Source: Egibacteraceae bacterium (GTDB taxonomy: Bacteria > Actinomycetota > Nitriliruptoria > Euzebyales > Egibacteraceae). Taken from it: DNA of 64,000 nt. The stretch is from assembly GCA_030446745.1 (NCBI GenBank), contig JAUJMS010000002.1, positions 1 to 64,000 on the forward strand, read 5' to 3'. A program made the translations under genes and the position numbers. Position 1 is the first letter of the stretch; every line of letters begins with the position of its first letter. Below, piece by piece: positions 17,389 through 27,166 of this stretch. The notes beneath the pieces were generated by a model. The model saw only the letters and a list, made by a program, of their open reading frames with translations. It made no database searches and was not told the DNA's origin.

Positions 17389-18240
17389 ATGTCTGTCCTG
17401 CACAACCTCGTGGAGTGGATCGGCCGTCGGACCGTGCTCGACGCGGTGGCGGACCGCAGCGAGTCGATCGTGCGCCCCGCACTGCGCGCGCGCCCAGTCA
17501 CCAATGCGCTCAACGGCACCTGGTTGGGTCATCCCCTGCACCCGCTGCTCGTCGTCGCGCCGATCGGCACCTGGGCCAGCGCTGGACTGCTCGACCTCAT
17601 TGGCGGCGAGGAGGCCGAGCCCTCCGCCGACGCGCTCGTCGTGGCCGGCGTCGTCTCGGCGCTGCCGACCGCTGCGGCCGGCTACGTCCAGTGGGTCGAC
17701 ACCTACGGCGAAGGCCGCCGCGTCGGCATCGTCCACGCCATCACGAACATCGCGGCGCTCGCGCTGCAGGTCGCGTCGATCCGCGATCGCCGCGCCGGCC
17801 GGCGTGGTCGCGGGCGCGCGCTGTCCTACACCGCCCTCGGTGCGGTCGCCGCCGGCGGCTACCTCGGCGGCCACCTGTCCTACGTCTACGGCGTCGGCGT
17901 CGACCACACCGCCTTCACCAGCGGCCCAGACGACTGGACCGCGACCGGCGTCGCCCCGTCGGACGTCGTCGAGGGGCGCGCCACTGCGACGGTCGCGGGA
18001 GATCGGCAAGTGCTGCTGACCCGGCACGGGGGGCGCCTGGTCGCACTCGACGCGGTGTGCACCCACGCCGGCGGGCCGCTGCCCGACGGCGAGCTGGCCG
18101 ACGGCTGCGTGCGCTGCCCGTGGCACGGCAGCGTCTTCCGTCTCGACGACGGCACGGTTGTCGAGGGCCCGGCGACCGCGCCCCAGCCGCGGCTCGAGGT
18201 GCGCGCCCTTGCCGACGTCGTCGAGGTCCGCGCCGTGTGA
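17389..18240 (+). CDS. DUF2231-Rieske [2Fe-2S] fusion protein
   Basis: A 283-aa fusion. Residues 1-170 are a DUF2231 four-helix membrane domain (GHPLHPLLVVAPIGTWASAGLLD, then TAAAGYVQWVDTYGEGRRVG). Residues 185-283 form a Rieske domain with both cluster-binding motifs, CTHAGGPL and CPWHGSVF, i.e. Cys-x-His and Cys-x2-His, in the NirD/ferredoxin-like short form. It is a membrane-tethered electron carrier; its partner is unknown. The standalone DUF2231 at 9273 shows the same module unfused. The carboxylase gene follows 19 bp downstream in the same direction. Confidence 0.87.
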   Translation: MSVLHNLVEWIGRRTVLDAVADRSESIVRPALRARPVTNALNGTWLGHPLHPLLVVAPIGTWASAGLLDLIGGEEAEPSADALVVAGVVSALPTAAAGYVQWVDTYGEGRRVGIVHAITNIAALALQVASIRDRRAGRRGRGRALSYTALGAVAAGGYLGGHLSYVYGVGVDHTAFTSGPDDWTATGVAPSDVVEGRATATVAGDRQVLLTRHGGRLVALDAVCTHAGGPLPDGELADGCVRCPWHGSVFRLDDGTVVEGPATAPQPRLEVRALADVVEVRAV

Positions 18241-18259
18241 CGGCCTTGCCTGTCGCCGC

Positions 18260-21200
18260 GTGACCGGACCCGGCGTCCTCGTCGCGAACCGCGGCGAGAT
18301 CGCGGTACGCATCATGCGCACCGCGACGGAGGTCGGTCTGCGCACCGTCGCGGTGTTCTCCGAGGACGACGCCGGCGCCTGGCACACCGCGATCGCCGAC
18401 GAGGCGCGGCCGCTGACCGGCCGCGACCCCGCGGCCTACCTCGACACCGACCAGCTGGTGCGCATCGCCGTCGACAGCGGCTGCACGCTGGTGCACCCCG
18501 GGTACGGGTTCCTCAGCGAGAGCGCCGCCTTCGCCCGCCGCTGCGCGGAGTCGAGCCTCGTCTTCGTCGGCCCGTCGCCCGACGTGCTGGAGGTGTTCGG
18601 CGACAAGGCGGCGGCGCGGCGTCTCGCGGTCGAGCAGGGCCTGCCGGTGCCGGCCGGCACGTCGGGCGCGTCGCCGGACGAGGCCGCCGCACTGCTCGCA
18701 TCCCTGGGATCGGGCGGCGCGATCGTCGTCAAGCCGCGCCGCGGCGGGGGCGGCCGCGGACTGCGCATCGTCACCGACGCCGCCGACGTCGAGGCCGCCT
18801 TCGCGAGCTGCCGGGCGGAGGCGCGGACCGCGACCGGCGAGCGCCGCGCCGAGGAACGGACCGCGGCCGACGACTGCTACGTCGAGCAGCTGCTGCCCGG
18901 CGTCCGCCACATCGAGGTGCAGGTTCTCGGCGACGGCAGCGCCGTCGTGACCCTCGGCGACCGCGACTGCAGCGTCCAGCGCCGCCACCAGAAGCTCATC
19001 GAGCTGGCGCCCGCCCCCGGTCTCGACGACACCCTGCGCCGCCGGCTCGCCGACGCTGCGCAGCGGCTGACCGCCGCCGTCGGCTACCGCGGCCTCGGCA
19101 CCGTGGAGTTCCTGGTCCGCGCCGGCGGCGCCCAGGACCGCAAAGGCGACGGGCCGGGATTCTTCTTCCTCGAGGTCAACACCCGCCTGCAGGTCGAGCA
19201 TCCGGTCACCGAGGAGGTGCTCGGCCGGGACCTCGTGGCCGCCGGCCTGCAAGTCGCGCTCGGCGCCACGCTCGCCGACCTCCGGCTCGATCCGGACGCA
19301 CCGCCGCAGCCGCGCGGCGTCGCGCTGCAGCTGCGCGTCAACGCGGAGACGATGCGCCCCGACGGCAGCGTCGCCGCCGCCGACGGCGCCCTCACCGCGT
19401 TCGCGGCACCGACCGGACCCGGCGTGCGCACCGACACGGCGGCAGCCACCGGCTGGCGGGCAAACCCGCGGTTCGACTCGCTGCTCGCAAAGGTCATCGT
19501 GTCGACCGAGGGCACCGAGCTGCCCGTGCTGGCGGCAAAGGCCGCGCGTGCCCTCACCGACCTGCGCGTGGATGGCGTGGCGACGAACGCCGGCTTCCTC
19601 GCCGCGGTGCTGGACGACCCCGACTTCGTCGCAGGCCGGATCACGACCGACTTCGTCGACACGCACGCCGCAGAGCTCGTCGCGGCGGCGCACGCGCGCG
19701 CCCACGACGGAGCCGACGAACCCGCCCCAGCGCCCGAGGCCATCTACACCGCGCCCGCCCCGCCGGCCGGCACCGTCGCCGTCGCGGCCCCGACCGCCGG
19801 CGTCGTGACCGCCGTGCACGCGGACCCGGGTGACCCCGTCGCTCCGGGCGCCCCGTTGGTCGTCGTCGAGGCGATGAAGATGGAACACGTCGTCGCCGCA
19901 CAACGAGCTGGCGTCGTCCACAGCGTCACGGCGCAGGTCGGCGCAACCGTTGCCGAGGGCGCCCCACTGGTGTTCGTCGTCCCGCGCGACGCCGCCGACG
20001 ACGAGGCGCTCGATCCCGCCGCGGTCGACCTCGACGACATCCGCCCCGACCTCGCGGAACTTCAGCGCCGCCAGGTCCTGCTCACCGACGCCGCCCGCCG
20101 CGACGCGGTGGCCAGGCGCCACGCACGGGGACGGCGCACGGCGCGCGAGAACGTCGCCGACCTTATCGACGAGGGCAGCTTCGTCGAGTACGGCGGCTTG
20201 GTCGTCGCCGCGCAGCGCGCCCGGCGCCCGCTCGACGAGCTGCTCGCCACCACCCCCGCCGACGGGCTCGTCGCGGGCACCGCGACCGTCGGCGCCGCGC
20301 TGTTCGGCGACCGTGCCAGCTGCGCCGTCCTGTCCTACGACGCCTTGGTCCTCGCCGGAACGCAGGGTGCCAACGGTCACGTCAAGACCGACCGCCTGCT
20401 CGACGTGGTCGCGCGCCAGCGCCTTCCGGTGGTGTTCTTCGCCGAGGGCGGCGGCGGTCGTCCTGGCGACACCGACCATCCCGTCGCGTCAGGGCTGCAC
20501 GTGCGGTCCTTCGCCGCGTGGGGCCGGCTGTCCGGGCTGGTCCCCCGCATCGCCGTCGTGTCCGGCCGCTGCTTCGCCGGCAACGCGGCGATCGCCGGCA
20601 TGGCCGACGTGGTGATCGCCACCGCCGACACCACGCTCGGCATGGGCGGCCCCGCGATGATCGAGGGCGGTGGCCTCGGGCTGTTCCCGCCGGAGGACAT
20701 CGGCCCGCTCGCGATGCACGTCGGCAACGGGGTCGTGGACGTCGCCGTCGACGACGACGCCGCCGCCGTGCGTGCCGCGACCACGGTCCTCTCCTACTTC
20801 CAGGGCGCGTTGCCGTCGTGGGAGCACGCCGACCAACGGGTGCTGCGCCACGCCGTACCGGCGGACCGCAAGCGCGCCTACGACGTCCGCCGAGTGGTCG
20901 ACGCCCTCGCCGACACCGGCACGGTGACCGAGCTGCGCCCCGGCTTCGCCCCCGGGATGGTGACCGCGCTCGCGCGCGTCGAAGGGCGCCCGGTCGGCAT
21001 CCTCGCGAACAACCCGTTGCACCTCGCCGGCGCGATCACCAGCGACGGGGCGGACAAGGCGGCTCGGTTCCTGCAGCTGTGCGACGCCTTCGACCTGCCG
21101 GTGGTCACGCTGGTCGACACGCCCGGGATGATGGTCGGCCCCGCCGCAGAGCAGACCGCGCTGGTGCGCCACTGCAGCCGGCTGTTCGTCGTCGGCGCCA

Positions 21201-21595
21201 ACCTCAGCGTCCCCGTCGTCGCGCTCGTCCTGCGCAAGGGCTACGGCCTGGGGGCACAGGCGATGATGGCCGGCAGCACCCGTGAGCCGCTGCTGGTCGC
21301 CGCCTGGCCCACCGGCGAGCTCGGCCCGATGGGCCTGGAAGGAGCGGTCCGTCTCGGCTTCCGCCGCGAGCTCGACGCCATCACCGACCCGCAGCGCCGC
21401 GCCGCCCGGTACGACGAGCTCGTCGCGGCGTTGTACGAGCAGGGCGCCGCGCTCAGCGTCGCCACGTACGGCGAGATCGACGCGGTCATCGACCCGGCCC
21501 AGTCGCGCCGCGTCGTCGCCGCGACGCTGCGGGCGCCCTCGGCCTCGGGCCCGGCGCGAAACGGCAAGAAGCTGCCCTGGGTCGACACCTGGTGA
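18260..21595 (+). CDS. Single-chain biotin-dependent acyl-CoA carboxylase
   Basis: One 1111-aa chain holding every carboxylase part. Biotin carboxylase is at about 1-450 (VLVANRGEIAVRIMRTA, VKPRRGGGGRGLRIV, FLEVNTRLQVEHPVTEEV). A biotinyl domain at about 505-575 has EAMKMEH, with the biotinylated Lys near 539. Carboxyltransferase spans about 590-1111, with both N and C halves (GFAPGMVTALARVEGRPVGILANNP, DTPGMMVGP). The order matches the single-chain long-chain acyl-CoA carboxylase described from mycobacteria, a homohexamer, so acyl-CoA of varied length may be carboxylated. The GTG at 18260 is the first start that does not enter the Rieske gene. Substrate preference is inferred only. Confidence 0.92.
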   Translation: MTGPGVLVANRGEIAVRIMRTATEVGLRTVAVFSEDDAGAWHTAIADEARPLTGRDPAAYLDTDQLVRIAVDSGCTLVHPGYGFLSESAAFARRCAESSLVFVGPSPDVLEVFGDKAAARRLAVEQGLPVPAGTSGASPDEAAALLASLGSGGAIVVKPRRGGGGRGLRIVTDAADVEAAFASCRAEARTATGERRAEERTAADDCYVEQLLPGVRHIEVQVLGDGSAVVTLGDRDCSVQRRHQKLIELAPAPGLDDTLRRRLADAAQRLTAAVGYRGLGTVEFLVRAGGAQDRKGDGPGFFFLEVNTRLQVEHPVTEEVLGRDLVAAGLQVALGATLADLRLDPDAPPQPRGVALQLRVNAETMRPDGSVAAADGALTAFAAPTGPGVRTDTAAATGWRANPRFDSLLAKVIVSTEGTELPVLAAKAARALTDLRVDGVATNAGFLAAVLDDPDFVAGRITTDFVDTHAAELVAAAHARAHDGADEPAPAPEAIYTAPAPPAGTVAVAAPTAGVVTAVHADPGDPVAPGAPLVVVEAMKMEHVVAAQRAGVVHSVTAQVGATVAEGAPLVFVVPRDAADDEALDPAAVDLDDIRPDLAELQRRQVLLTDAARRDAVARRHARGRRTARENVADLIDEGSFVEYGGLVVAAQRARRPLDELLATTPADGLVAGTATVGAALFGDRASCAVLSYDALVLAGTQGANGHVKTDRLLDVVARQRLPVVFFAEGGGGRPGDTDHPVASGLHVRSFAAWGRLSGLVPRIAVVSGRCFAGNAAIAGMADVVIATADTTLGMGGPAMIEGGGLGLFPPEDIGPLAMHVGNGVVDVAVDDDAAAVRAATTVLSYFQGALPSWEHADQRVLRHAVPADRKRAYDVRRVVDALADTGTVTELRPGFAPGMVTALARVEGRPVGILANNPLHLAGAITSDGADKAARFLQLCDAFDLPVVTLVDTPGMMVGPAAEQTALVRHCSRLFVVGANLSVPVVALVLRKGYGLGAQAMMAGSTREPLLVAAWPTGELGPMGLEGAVRLGFRRELDAITDPQRRAARYDELVAALYEQGAALSVATYGEIDAVIDPAQSRRVVAATLRAPSASGPARNGKKLPWVDTW

Positions 21596-21692
21596 CCTGC
21601 TTCCGTCGTGGAGGAGTTCGCACCCTCCACGGCGAAGGATCGTTGTAGCGGGCGAACCGCTCGACCCGCCGTAGGCCAAGAGCTGCTGCCGC

Positions 21693-22204
21693 ATGTCCGT
21701 CGTCAACCCCGACGGGTTCGTGCGGTCACGCGAGACGGTGTCGGACTTTGTCGCGCCGCTGCCGGGGGCGGCCGCCGTCGCCGGCGAGTTCGCCTACCAC
21801 CGCAAGAACATGCGCCGCCAGAGCGCGCTGGGCCGTTCGGAGCTCGCCGGGAGGATCCACCAGGGCGTCGACCCCAACCGCAACTACCCGTACAAGTGGG
21901 GTGGCAGCGGCGCGAGCGGCAGCACCAGCTCGGCGACCTACTACGGCTCGGCGGCGCCGACAACGACCCGCCGCAGGCCGGCGAGGTCGTCGACCCGGCG
22001 CCGTGCGGCTACGCGCTGACCGCGGCGCAGGCCGCAACGGTTGCCGAGACGTTCCGTCTGCACGGCATCGCCGCGACGCCCGCCGACGGCGGCGGCGTCA
22101 CCGTTCCCATGGCGCAGGGCGCCAAGCCCGTGATTCCGCTGCTGCTTGACGGGCGCGGCAAGCGCAAGTCCGTGTCCGCCACGCCGCTGAGCGACTGCGG
22201 CTAG
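21693..22204 (+). pseudogene. Relic of a secreted M14 zinc carboxypeptidase
   Basis: Two fragments of an M14 peptidase in different frames. 21693-21960 has VVNPDGFVRSRE and, after YHRKNMRRQS, the substrate-binding GVDPNRNYPYKWGG. From about 21960 to 22204 another frame gives the C-terminal portion ALTAAQAATVAETFRLHGIAA, ending in PLLLDGRGKR. The signal peptide, the HxxE zinc motif, the later His ligand and the catalytic Glu are missing. This is a real deletion rather than a lone frameshift. It ends just before the converging serC stop. Confidence 0.8.
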
Positions 22205-22205
22205 C

Positions 22206-23315
22206 TCACCCGCGCAGCGCCGCGGCGATGTGGTCGACCGCGGCGGTGAGCCGTTCGACGTCGGCGGCATCCACGGCGGGGAACACCGCGATGCGCAGCT
22301 GGTTGCGGCCCAGCTTGCGGTAGGCCTCCGTGTCGACGACGCCGTGGGCGCGCAGGACCGCGCTGACCGTGTCGGCCGGGACGGTCGTGTCCAGGTCGAC
22401 GGTGCACACGACCGGGCTGCGCAGCGCCGGGTCGGCGACGAACGGTTCGGCGTAGTCGCTCGCCTGGGCCCAGGCGTAGACGTGCTCGGCCTTCGCGGCG
22501 CAGTCCTTCGCGGCGGCGGCGAGCCCGCCGCGGGCGTTGAGCTCGTCGATCTGCTCGGCGAGCAGGAACAGCGTCGCCACCGCCGGCGTGTTGTAGGTCT
22601 GGTCGGCGCGGCTGTTGGCCAGCGCGACGCCGAGGTCGAGCATCGCCGGGACGTAGCGGTCGCCGCCGGCCAGCCGCTCGATGCGCGCGCACGCCGCCGG
22701 TGACAGCAACGCGAGCCACAACCCGCCCTCGGATGCGAACGCCTTCTGCGGGCTGAAGTAGTACGCGTCGACGTCGGCGGGGTCGAACGCGATCCCGCCG
22801 GCGGCACTCGTCGCATCGACGAGCGTCAGGCCCTCGCCTCGGCGGTGCAGCGGCGTGGCCACGCCGGTCGAGGTCTCGCAGTGGGTCAACGCGTAGCAGT
22901 CGACGTCGGCGGTGCCCTGCGTCGGCGCCGTGCCCGGCGGCGACTCGACGACGACCGGGGCGTCGAGGAACGGCATGGCCGCGACCGCGGCGGCGAACTT
23001 CGCCGAGAACTCGCCGAACACCGCGTGAGCGCTGCGCCGCTGGATCAGGCAGTAACCGGCGGCCTCCCAAAACAGCGTCGCGCCGCCGTTGCCGAGGGCG
23101 ACCTCGTAACCGTCGGGCAGGTCGAAGAAACGGCGCAGGCCGTCGCGGACGCGGCGCACCTGGTCTTTGACCGCGGGTCGGCGGTGGCTGGTGCCGAGCA
23201 GGGTCGGCGCCGCCGCAGCGAGCCGGTCAACCGCCGCCTGCGGGACCTTCGACGGTCCGGAGCCGAAGCGCCCGTCGCCGGGCAGAAGCTCGGCAGGGAT
23301 TGCGATGGTCGCCAT
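22206..23315 (-). CDS. serC: Phosphoserine aminotransferase
   Basis: PLP enzyme converting 3-phosphohydroxypyruvate and glutamate to phosphoserine, the second step of serine synthesis; 369 aa, the actinobacterial SerC size. It has FGSGPSKVPQAAVDRL near the N-terminus, GNGGATLFWEAAGYCL, HCETSTGV, and the PLP lysine in YYFSPQKAFASEGGLW near residue 190. It ends with LGRNQLRIAVFPAVDAADVE. I chose the ATG at 23315; a GTG three codons upstream is also possible. No other serine genes are nearby. Confidence 0.93.
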   Translation of the reverse strand: MATIAIPAELLPGDGRFGSGPSKVPQAAVDRLAAAAPTLLGTSHRRPAVKDQVRRVRDGLRRFFDLPDGYEVALGNGGATLFWEAAGYCLIQRRSAHAVFGEFSAKFAAAVAAMPFLDAPVVVESPPGTAPTQGTADVDCYALTHCETSTGVATPLHRRGEGLTLVDATSAAGGIAFDPADVDAYYFSPQKAFASEGGLWLALLSPAACARIERLAGGDRYVPAMLDLGVALANSRADQTYNTPAVATLFLLAEQIDELNARGGLAAAAKDCAAKAEHVYAWAQASDYAEPFVADPALRSPVVCTVDLDTTVPADTVSAVLRAHGVVDTEAYRKLGRNQLRIAVFPAVDAADVERLTAAVDHIAAALRG

Positions 23316-23384
23316 GGGCGCCACTGTGCCGCACCCGCCGCACCGCCGGCCACCGGCGCAACGTGGGCAACCGCGCGGGGAGCG

Positions 23385-24533
23385 TCAGCTGGCTGGGTCC
23401 AGCACGATCTTGACGGCGCGGTCGCGCTTGTGCTGGAACATGTCGTACGCCTCTGGTGCCTCGGTCAGCGGCAGGTGGTGACTGGCGAACTGCTCGGTGC
23501 CGAGCGGGTCGTCGTCGCCGGTGAGCAGCGGCAGGATGTCGCCGGTCCAGCGGCGCACGTTCGCCTGACCCATGCGGATCTGGATCTGGCGGTCGAACAG
23601 GTCGCCCAGCGGGAACATCTGCTCGAGGCCGACGTAGACGCCGCTGATCGACAGCGTGCCGCCGCGGCGGACCGTGCCCATCGCCTTGCGCAGCGCCTCG
23701 AGCCGGTCGACCTGCACCTTCGTGGCCTGCGCCAGCTCGGCCAGCCGCGAGCCGCCGGCCTCCATGCCCACCGCGTCGATGACCGCATCGGGACCGCGCC
23801 CGTCGGTGCGTCCGACGATCTCCTGCGCGACGTCGTCGAACGCCTCGTAGTCGAGCACCTCAGCGCCCCACTGCGCCGCGAGCTCCAGGCGCTCGGGGAC
23901 CATGTCGACGCCGATCACCCGCCCGGCGCCGAGGTGGCGGGCGACGCGCACGCACATCTGCCCGATCGGGCCCAGCCCGTACACCGCGACGCTGCCGCCG
24001 GGCGGCACGTCGGCGTAGACGACGGCCTGCCAGGCGGTGGGCAGCACATCGGACAGGTACAGGAAGCGGTCGTCGGACGGGCCCTCCGGCACCTTGACCG
24101 GGCCGAAGTGCGCCTGCGGTACCCGCAGGTACTGCGCCTGGCCGCCGGGGACCGCCCCGTACAGCTTCGTGTAGCCGTACAGCCGCGCGCCCTTGACGTG
24201 CTCGCGGACCTGCGTCGTCTCGCACTGCGAGTACAGCTGCTGGTCGCAGGTGTAACAGGAGCCGCACGCGATGTTGAACGGGATGACCACGCGGTCAGCC
24301 GGCGCGATGTGCGACACGCCGGCGCCGACCTCCTCGACGATGCCCATCGGCTCGTGGCCGATGATGTCGCCGGGGGTCATGAACGGGCCGAGCTTGGAGT
24401 ACACGTGCAGGTCCGACCCGCAGATCGCCGTCGACGTGACGCGGATGATGGCGTCGGTCGGCTCCTGGATCACCGGGTCCGGCACCTCGTCGACGCGGAC
24501 GTCTTCCTTGCCGTGCCATACCACTGCCTTCAA
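23385..24533 (-). CDS. Zinc-dependent alcohol dehydrogenase
   Basis: Medium-chain dehydrogenase, 382 aa, from a TTG at 24533 with GAGGAGG five bases upstream, a very strong ribosome site. The catalytic zinc ligands are in ICGSDLHVY and GHEPMGIVEEVGAGV. A structural-zinc loop has CGSCYTCDQQLYSQC. The NAD domain has VYGLGPIGQM, followed by VIGVDMVPERLE, so NAD is preferred over NADP (Asp after the second strand). The long insertion with QVDRLEALRKAMGTVRRGG places it with the glutathione-independent formaldehyde-dehydrogenase-like branch. It is the last gene of the lipid operon or starts its own unit, 59 bp after the acyltransferase. Confidence 0.9.
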   Translation of the reverse strand: MKAVVWHGKEDVRVDEVPDPVIQEPTDAIIRVTSTAICGSDLHVYSKLGPFMTPGDIIGHEPMGIVEEVGAGVSHIAPADRVVIPFNIACGSCYTCDQQLYSQCETTQVREHVKGARLYGYTKLYGAVPGGQAQYLRVPQAHFGPVKVPEGPSDDRFLYLSDVLPTAWQAVVYADVPPGGSVAVYGLGPIGQMCVRVARHLGAGRVIGVDMVPERLELAAQWGAEVLDYEAFDDVAQEIVGRTDGRGPDAVIDAVGMEAGGSRLAELAQATKVQVDRLEALRKAMGTVRRGGTLSISGVYVGLEQMFPLGDLFDRQIQIRMGQANVRRWTGDILPLLTGDDDPLGTEQFASHHLPLTEAPEAYDMFQHKRDRAVKIVLDPAS

Positions 24534-24592
24534 CGCCGCCTCCTCGATCGGTGAGCGCAACGCTCGCCGGTGGCGGCGTCGCGCAAACCCGT

Positions 24593-25240
24593 TCAGTCGG
24601 CGGCGATCGGCGCGAAGCGGTCGACGCGGGGTTGCTCGCACAGCTCGGCCACGGCGGCGTAGACGGTGTCGGTGAACGCCCGCCGCGACCGCGGCTGCAT
24701 GGACGGTGCGGCGACGACCGCACCGAAGCGCACGGCGAGCACGCCGGCGGCCGGTCGCCGCAGCGACGGTCGGGTACCGCGCGGCCACACCTGCGCGGTG
24801 CCGACCAGGCCGACGGGGACGCACGGCACCGCGGCGGCGGCGGCGATGCGGGCCAGCCCGCTGCGGAACCGGTACAGCGCCCCGTCGGGCGAGCGCGTCC
24901 CCTCGGGGAAGATCCCGACGACGGCGCCCTCGCGCAGCAGCGCGACGACGGCGTCGAGCGCGCGGGCGTCGCCGGTCCCGCGGGCGACCGGGATCATGCC
25001 CATCGCCTGGTTGAAGCGGCCGAAGACCCCGACGGCGAGCTCTTGCTTGCCGACGAACCACGTCGGCCGGGGCGACGCCGCGTTCAGCAGAAAGTGGTCG
25101 AGGAAGGAGCGGTGGTTCGCGGCGAGCAGCACCCCGCCGGCGCCGGGCACGTTGCCCCGGCCGGTGACCTCGGCGCGCAGCCGGCGCAGCACCGGAGGAC
25201 CGACCCAGCGGTGGGCGAAGCGCAGTCCGTCGTCGTGCAC
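24593..25240 (-). CDS. PlsC-like 1-acyl-sn-glycerol-3-phosphate acyltransferase
   Basis: Membrane-associated acyltransferase, 215 aa from the GTG five bases after the fabG stop. It has the catalytic NHRSFLDHF (H-x4-D) near residue 45, [18 protein letters not shown], and the acceptor-site [15 protein letters not shown] near residue 115. Family members move an acyl chain from ACP or CoA onto lysophosphatidate or glycerol phosphate. Position at the end of a fab-type operon suggests that it uses the chain made by the preceding enzymes (inference). No membrane anchor is obvious beyond a hydrophobic core segment. Confidence 0.85.
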   Translation of the reverse strand: MHDDGLRFAHRWVGPPVLRRLRAEVTGRGNVPGAGGVLLAANHRSFLDHFLLNAASPRPTWFVGKQELAVGVFGRFNQAMGMIPVARGTGDARALDAVVALLREGAVVGIFPEGTRSPDGALYRFRSGLARIAAAAAVPCVPVGLVGTAQVWPRGTRPSLRRPAAGVLAVRFGAVVAAPSMQPRSRRAFTDTVYAAVAELCEQPRVDRFAPIAAD

Positions 25241-25245
25241 GGGGG

Positions 25246-25968
<723 letters not shown>

Positions 25969-25972
<4 letters not shown>

Positions 25973-26870
25973 CCGGCGCCCAGGTCGTCCGGCGTGGACA
26001 CGGCGCGCCGCGTGAGGCTGCGGTCGATGCGCTTGACCAGACCGTTGAGGACGGGCGTGGCGCCGAGCTCGACGACGGTGTCCGCACCCAGCTGCGCGAG
26101 CGTCGCGACGCTCTCGCGCCACCGCACCGGCGCGGTCAGCTGCGCTGGACAGCAGTCGCGGCCACGCGGCCGCGTCGTCGTGCGGTTGCGCGTCGACGTT
26201 GGCGACGACGGGCACGGCCGCGGGCGCGAAGCTGGCTGCCGCCAGCGCGTCGCCGAACGGCGCGACCGCCGCCGCCATGTGCGGGCTGGTACGCCGCGCC
26301 GACGTCGAGCGCGACGACCTTGCCGCGCCCCTCCGCGGCGAGCCGCTGCGCGAGGTCCTCCAGCGCCGCGGCGGTGCCCGCCGCGACGACCTGGCCTGGG
26401 GCGTTGTCGTTGGCGACGTGCGCTCCGGCGGCGGCGCACGCGGCGCGCACGGCGTCGACGTCGTAGCCGAGGCAGGCGACCATCGTCCCGGGCGCCGCGT
26501 CGGCCGCCTCTGCGTCCGCGCTGGCGCGGGCGTCGACCAGCCGCAGCGCGTCCGCGAACCCGAGGACCCCGGCGGCGACCAGGGCGTCGTACTCGCCGAG
26601 GGAGTGGCCGGCGACGGCGACGGGCTCGTCACCGCCCGCGGCGCGCCAGCCGTCGAGCAGCACGACGTGGTGGACGAACAGCGCCACCTGACAGGTGCGC
26701 GGCTCGCGCAGCTCGTCGGCGTCCGCGTCGACGCCCAGGCGGCTCACGTCGCGGTCGAGCAGCTCGTCGGCCTGCGCCCAGCGCCCGAAGCCGGCCGTGT
26801 CGCGCCACGGCAGCGCCATCCCCGGCACCTGGCTGCCCTGACCCGGGAACACGAGCGCGGTTGCGGTCAC
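25969..26870 (-). CDS. fabD: Malonyl-CoA:ACP transacylase FabD (two apparent frameshifts)
   Basis: Loads malonyl units onto ACP. The N-terminal frame starts at a GTG overlapping the ACP stop and has LVFPGQGSQVPGMA and the nucleophile elbow GHSLGEYDALVAAG near residue 90. It continues to VALDVGAAY. There the frame changes (near 26287) to HMAAAVAPFGDALAAASF and PVVANVDAQPHDD. It changes again near 26155 to APVRWRESVATLAQLGADTVVELG and NGLVKRIDRSL, the normal FabD ending. At the first break the SPHM motif expected after AY is short by about two bases. The protein would be about 300 aa if read through. Confidence 0.85.
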
Positions 26871-27166
26871 GCCTCGTCCGACAGGGTCAGCGGCGGCAGC
26901 GACGGCACGCCCGCCGCGATCGCGGTGTCGACCACACGCTGGAGGTCGCCGACGGTGCGGACCTGCGCCGGGTCGTCGGGCTCGATGCGCACGCCGAGGC
27001 GCTCGAGCGCCACCTGCAGCTCGACGACGGACAGCGAGTCCAGCTGCAGGTCGCGTTCCAGCTCGGCGTCGGGGCGCAGGTCGGCTGCAGGGATGCCGAA
27101 CAGGTCGTGCAGCGCCGCGGCGAGCCGCGGGTCGATGGCCGGCGCGTCGCCCGGTCCGTGGGTCAT
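26867..27166 (-). CDS. Acyl carrier protein
   Basis: A 99-aa carrier protein. The 4'-phosphopantetheine serine is in LQLDSLSVVELQVALE near residue 44. An unusual N-terminal extension (about residues 1-14) and a longer C-terminal tail make it larger than a housekeeping AcpP of about 80 aa, so it is probably dedicated to this operon. The ATG overlaps the ligase stop as ATGA and its own stop overlaps the fabD start. It should receive an activated acyl group from the upstream ligase and malonyl from FabD (inference). Confidence 0.9.
   Translation of the reverse strand: MTHGPGDAPAIDPRLAAALHDLFGIPAADLRPDAELERDLQLDSLSVVELQVALERLGVRIEPDDPAQVRTVGDLQRVVDTAIAAGVPSLPPLTLSDEA

Noticed and set aside
17250-17519. 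Minus-strand 89-codon frame ending in a hydrophobic GSASVVLALAVGAIALTLVVG-like tail
   Set aside because: The first half lies opposite the Rieske gene start, and no start codon with a ribosome site lies just before the hydrophobic tail. A small membrane protein is possible but not supported.
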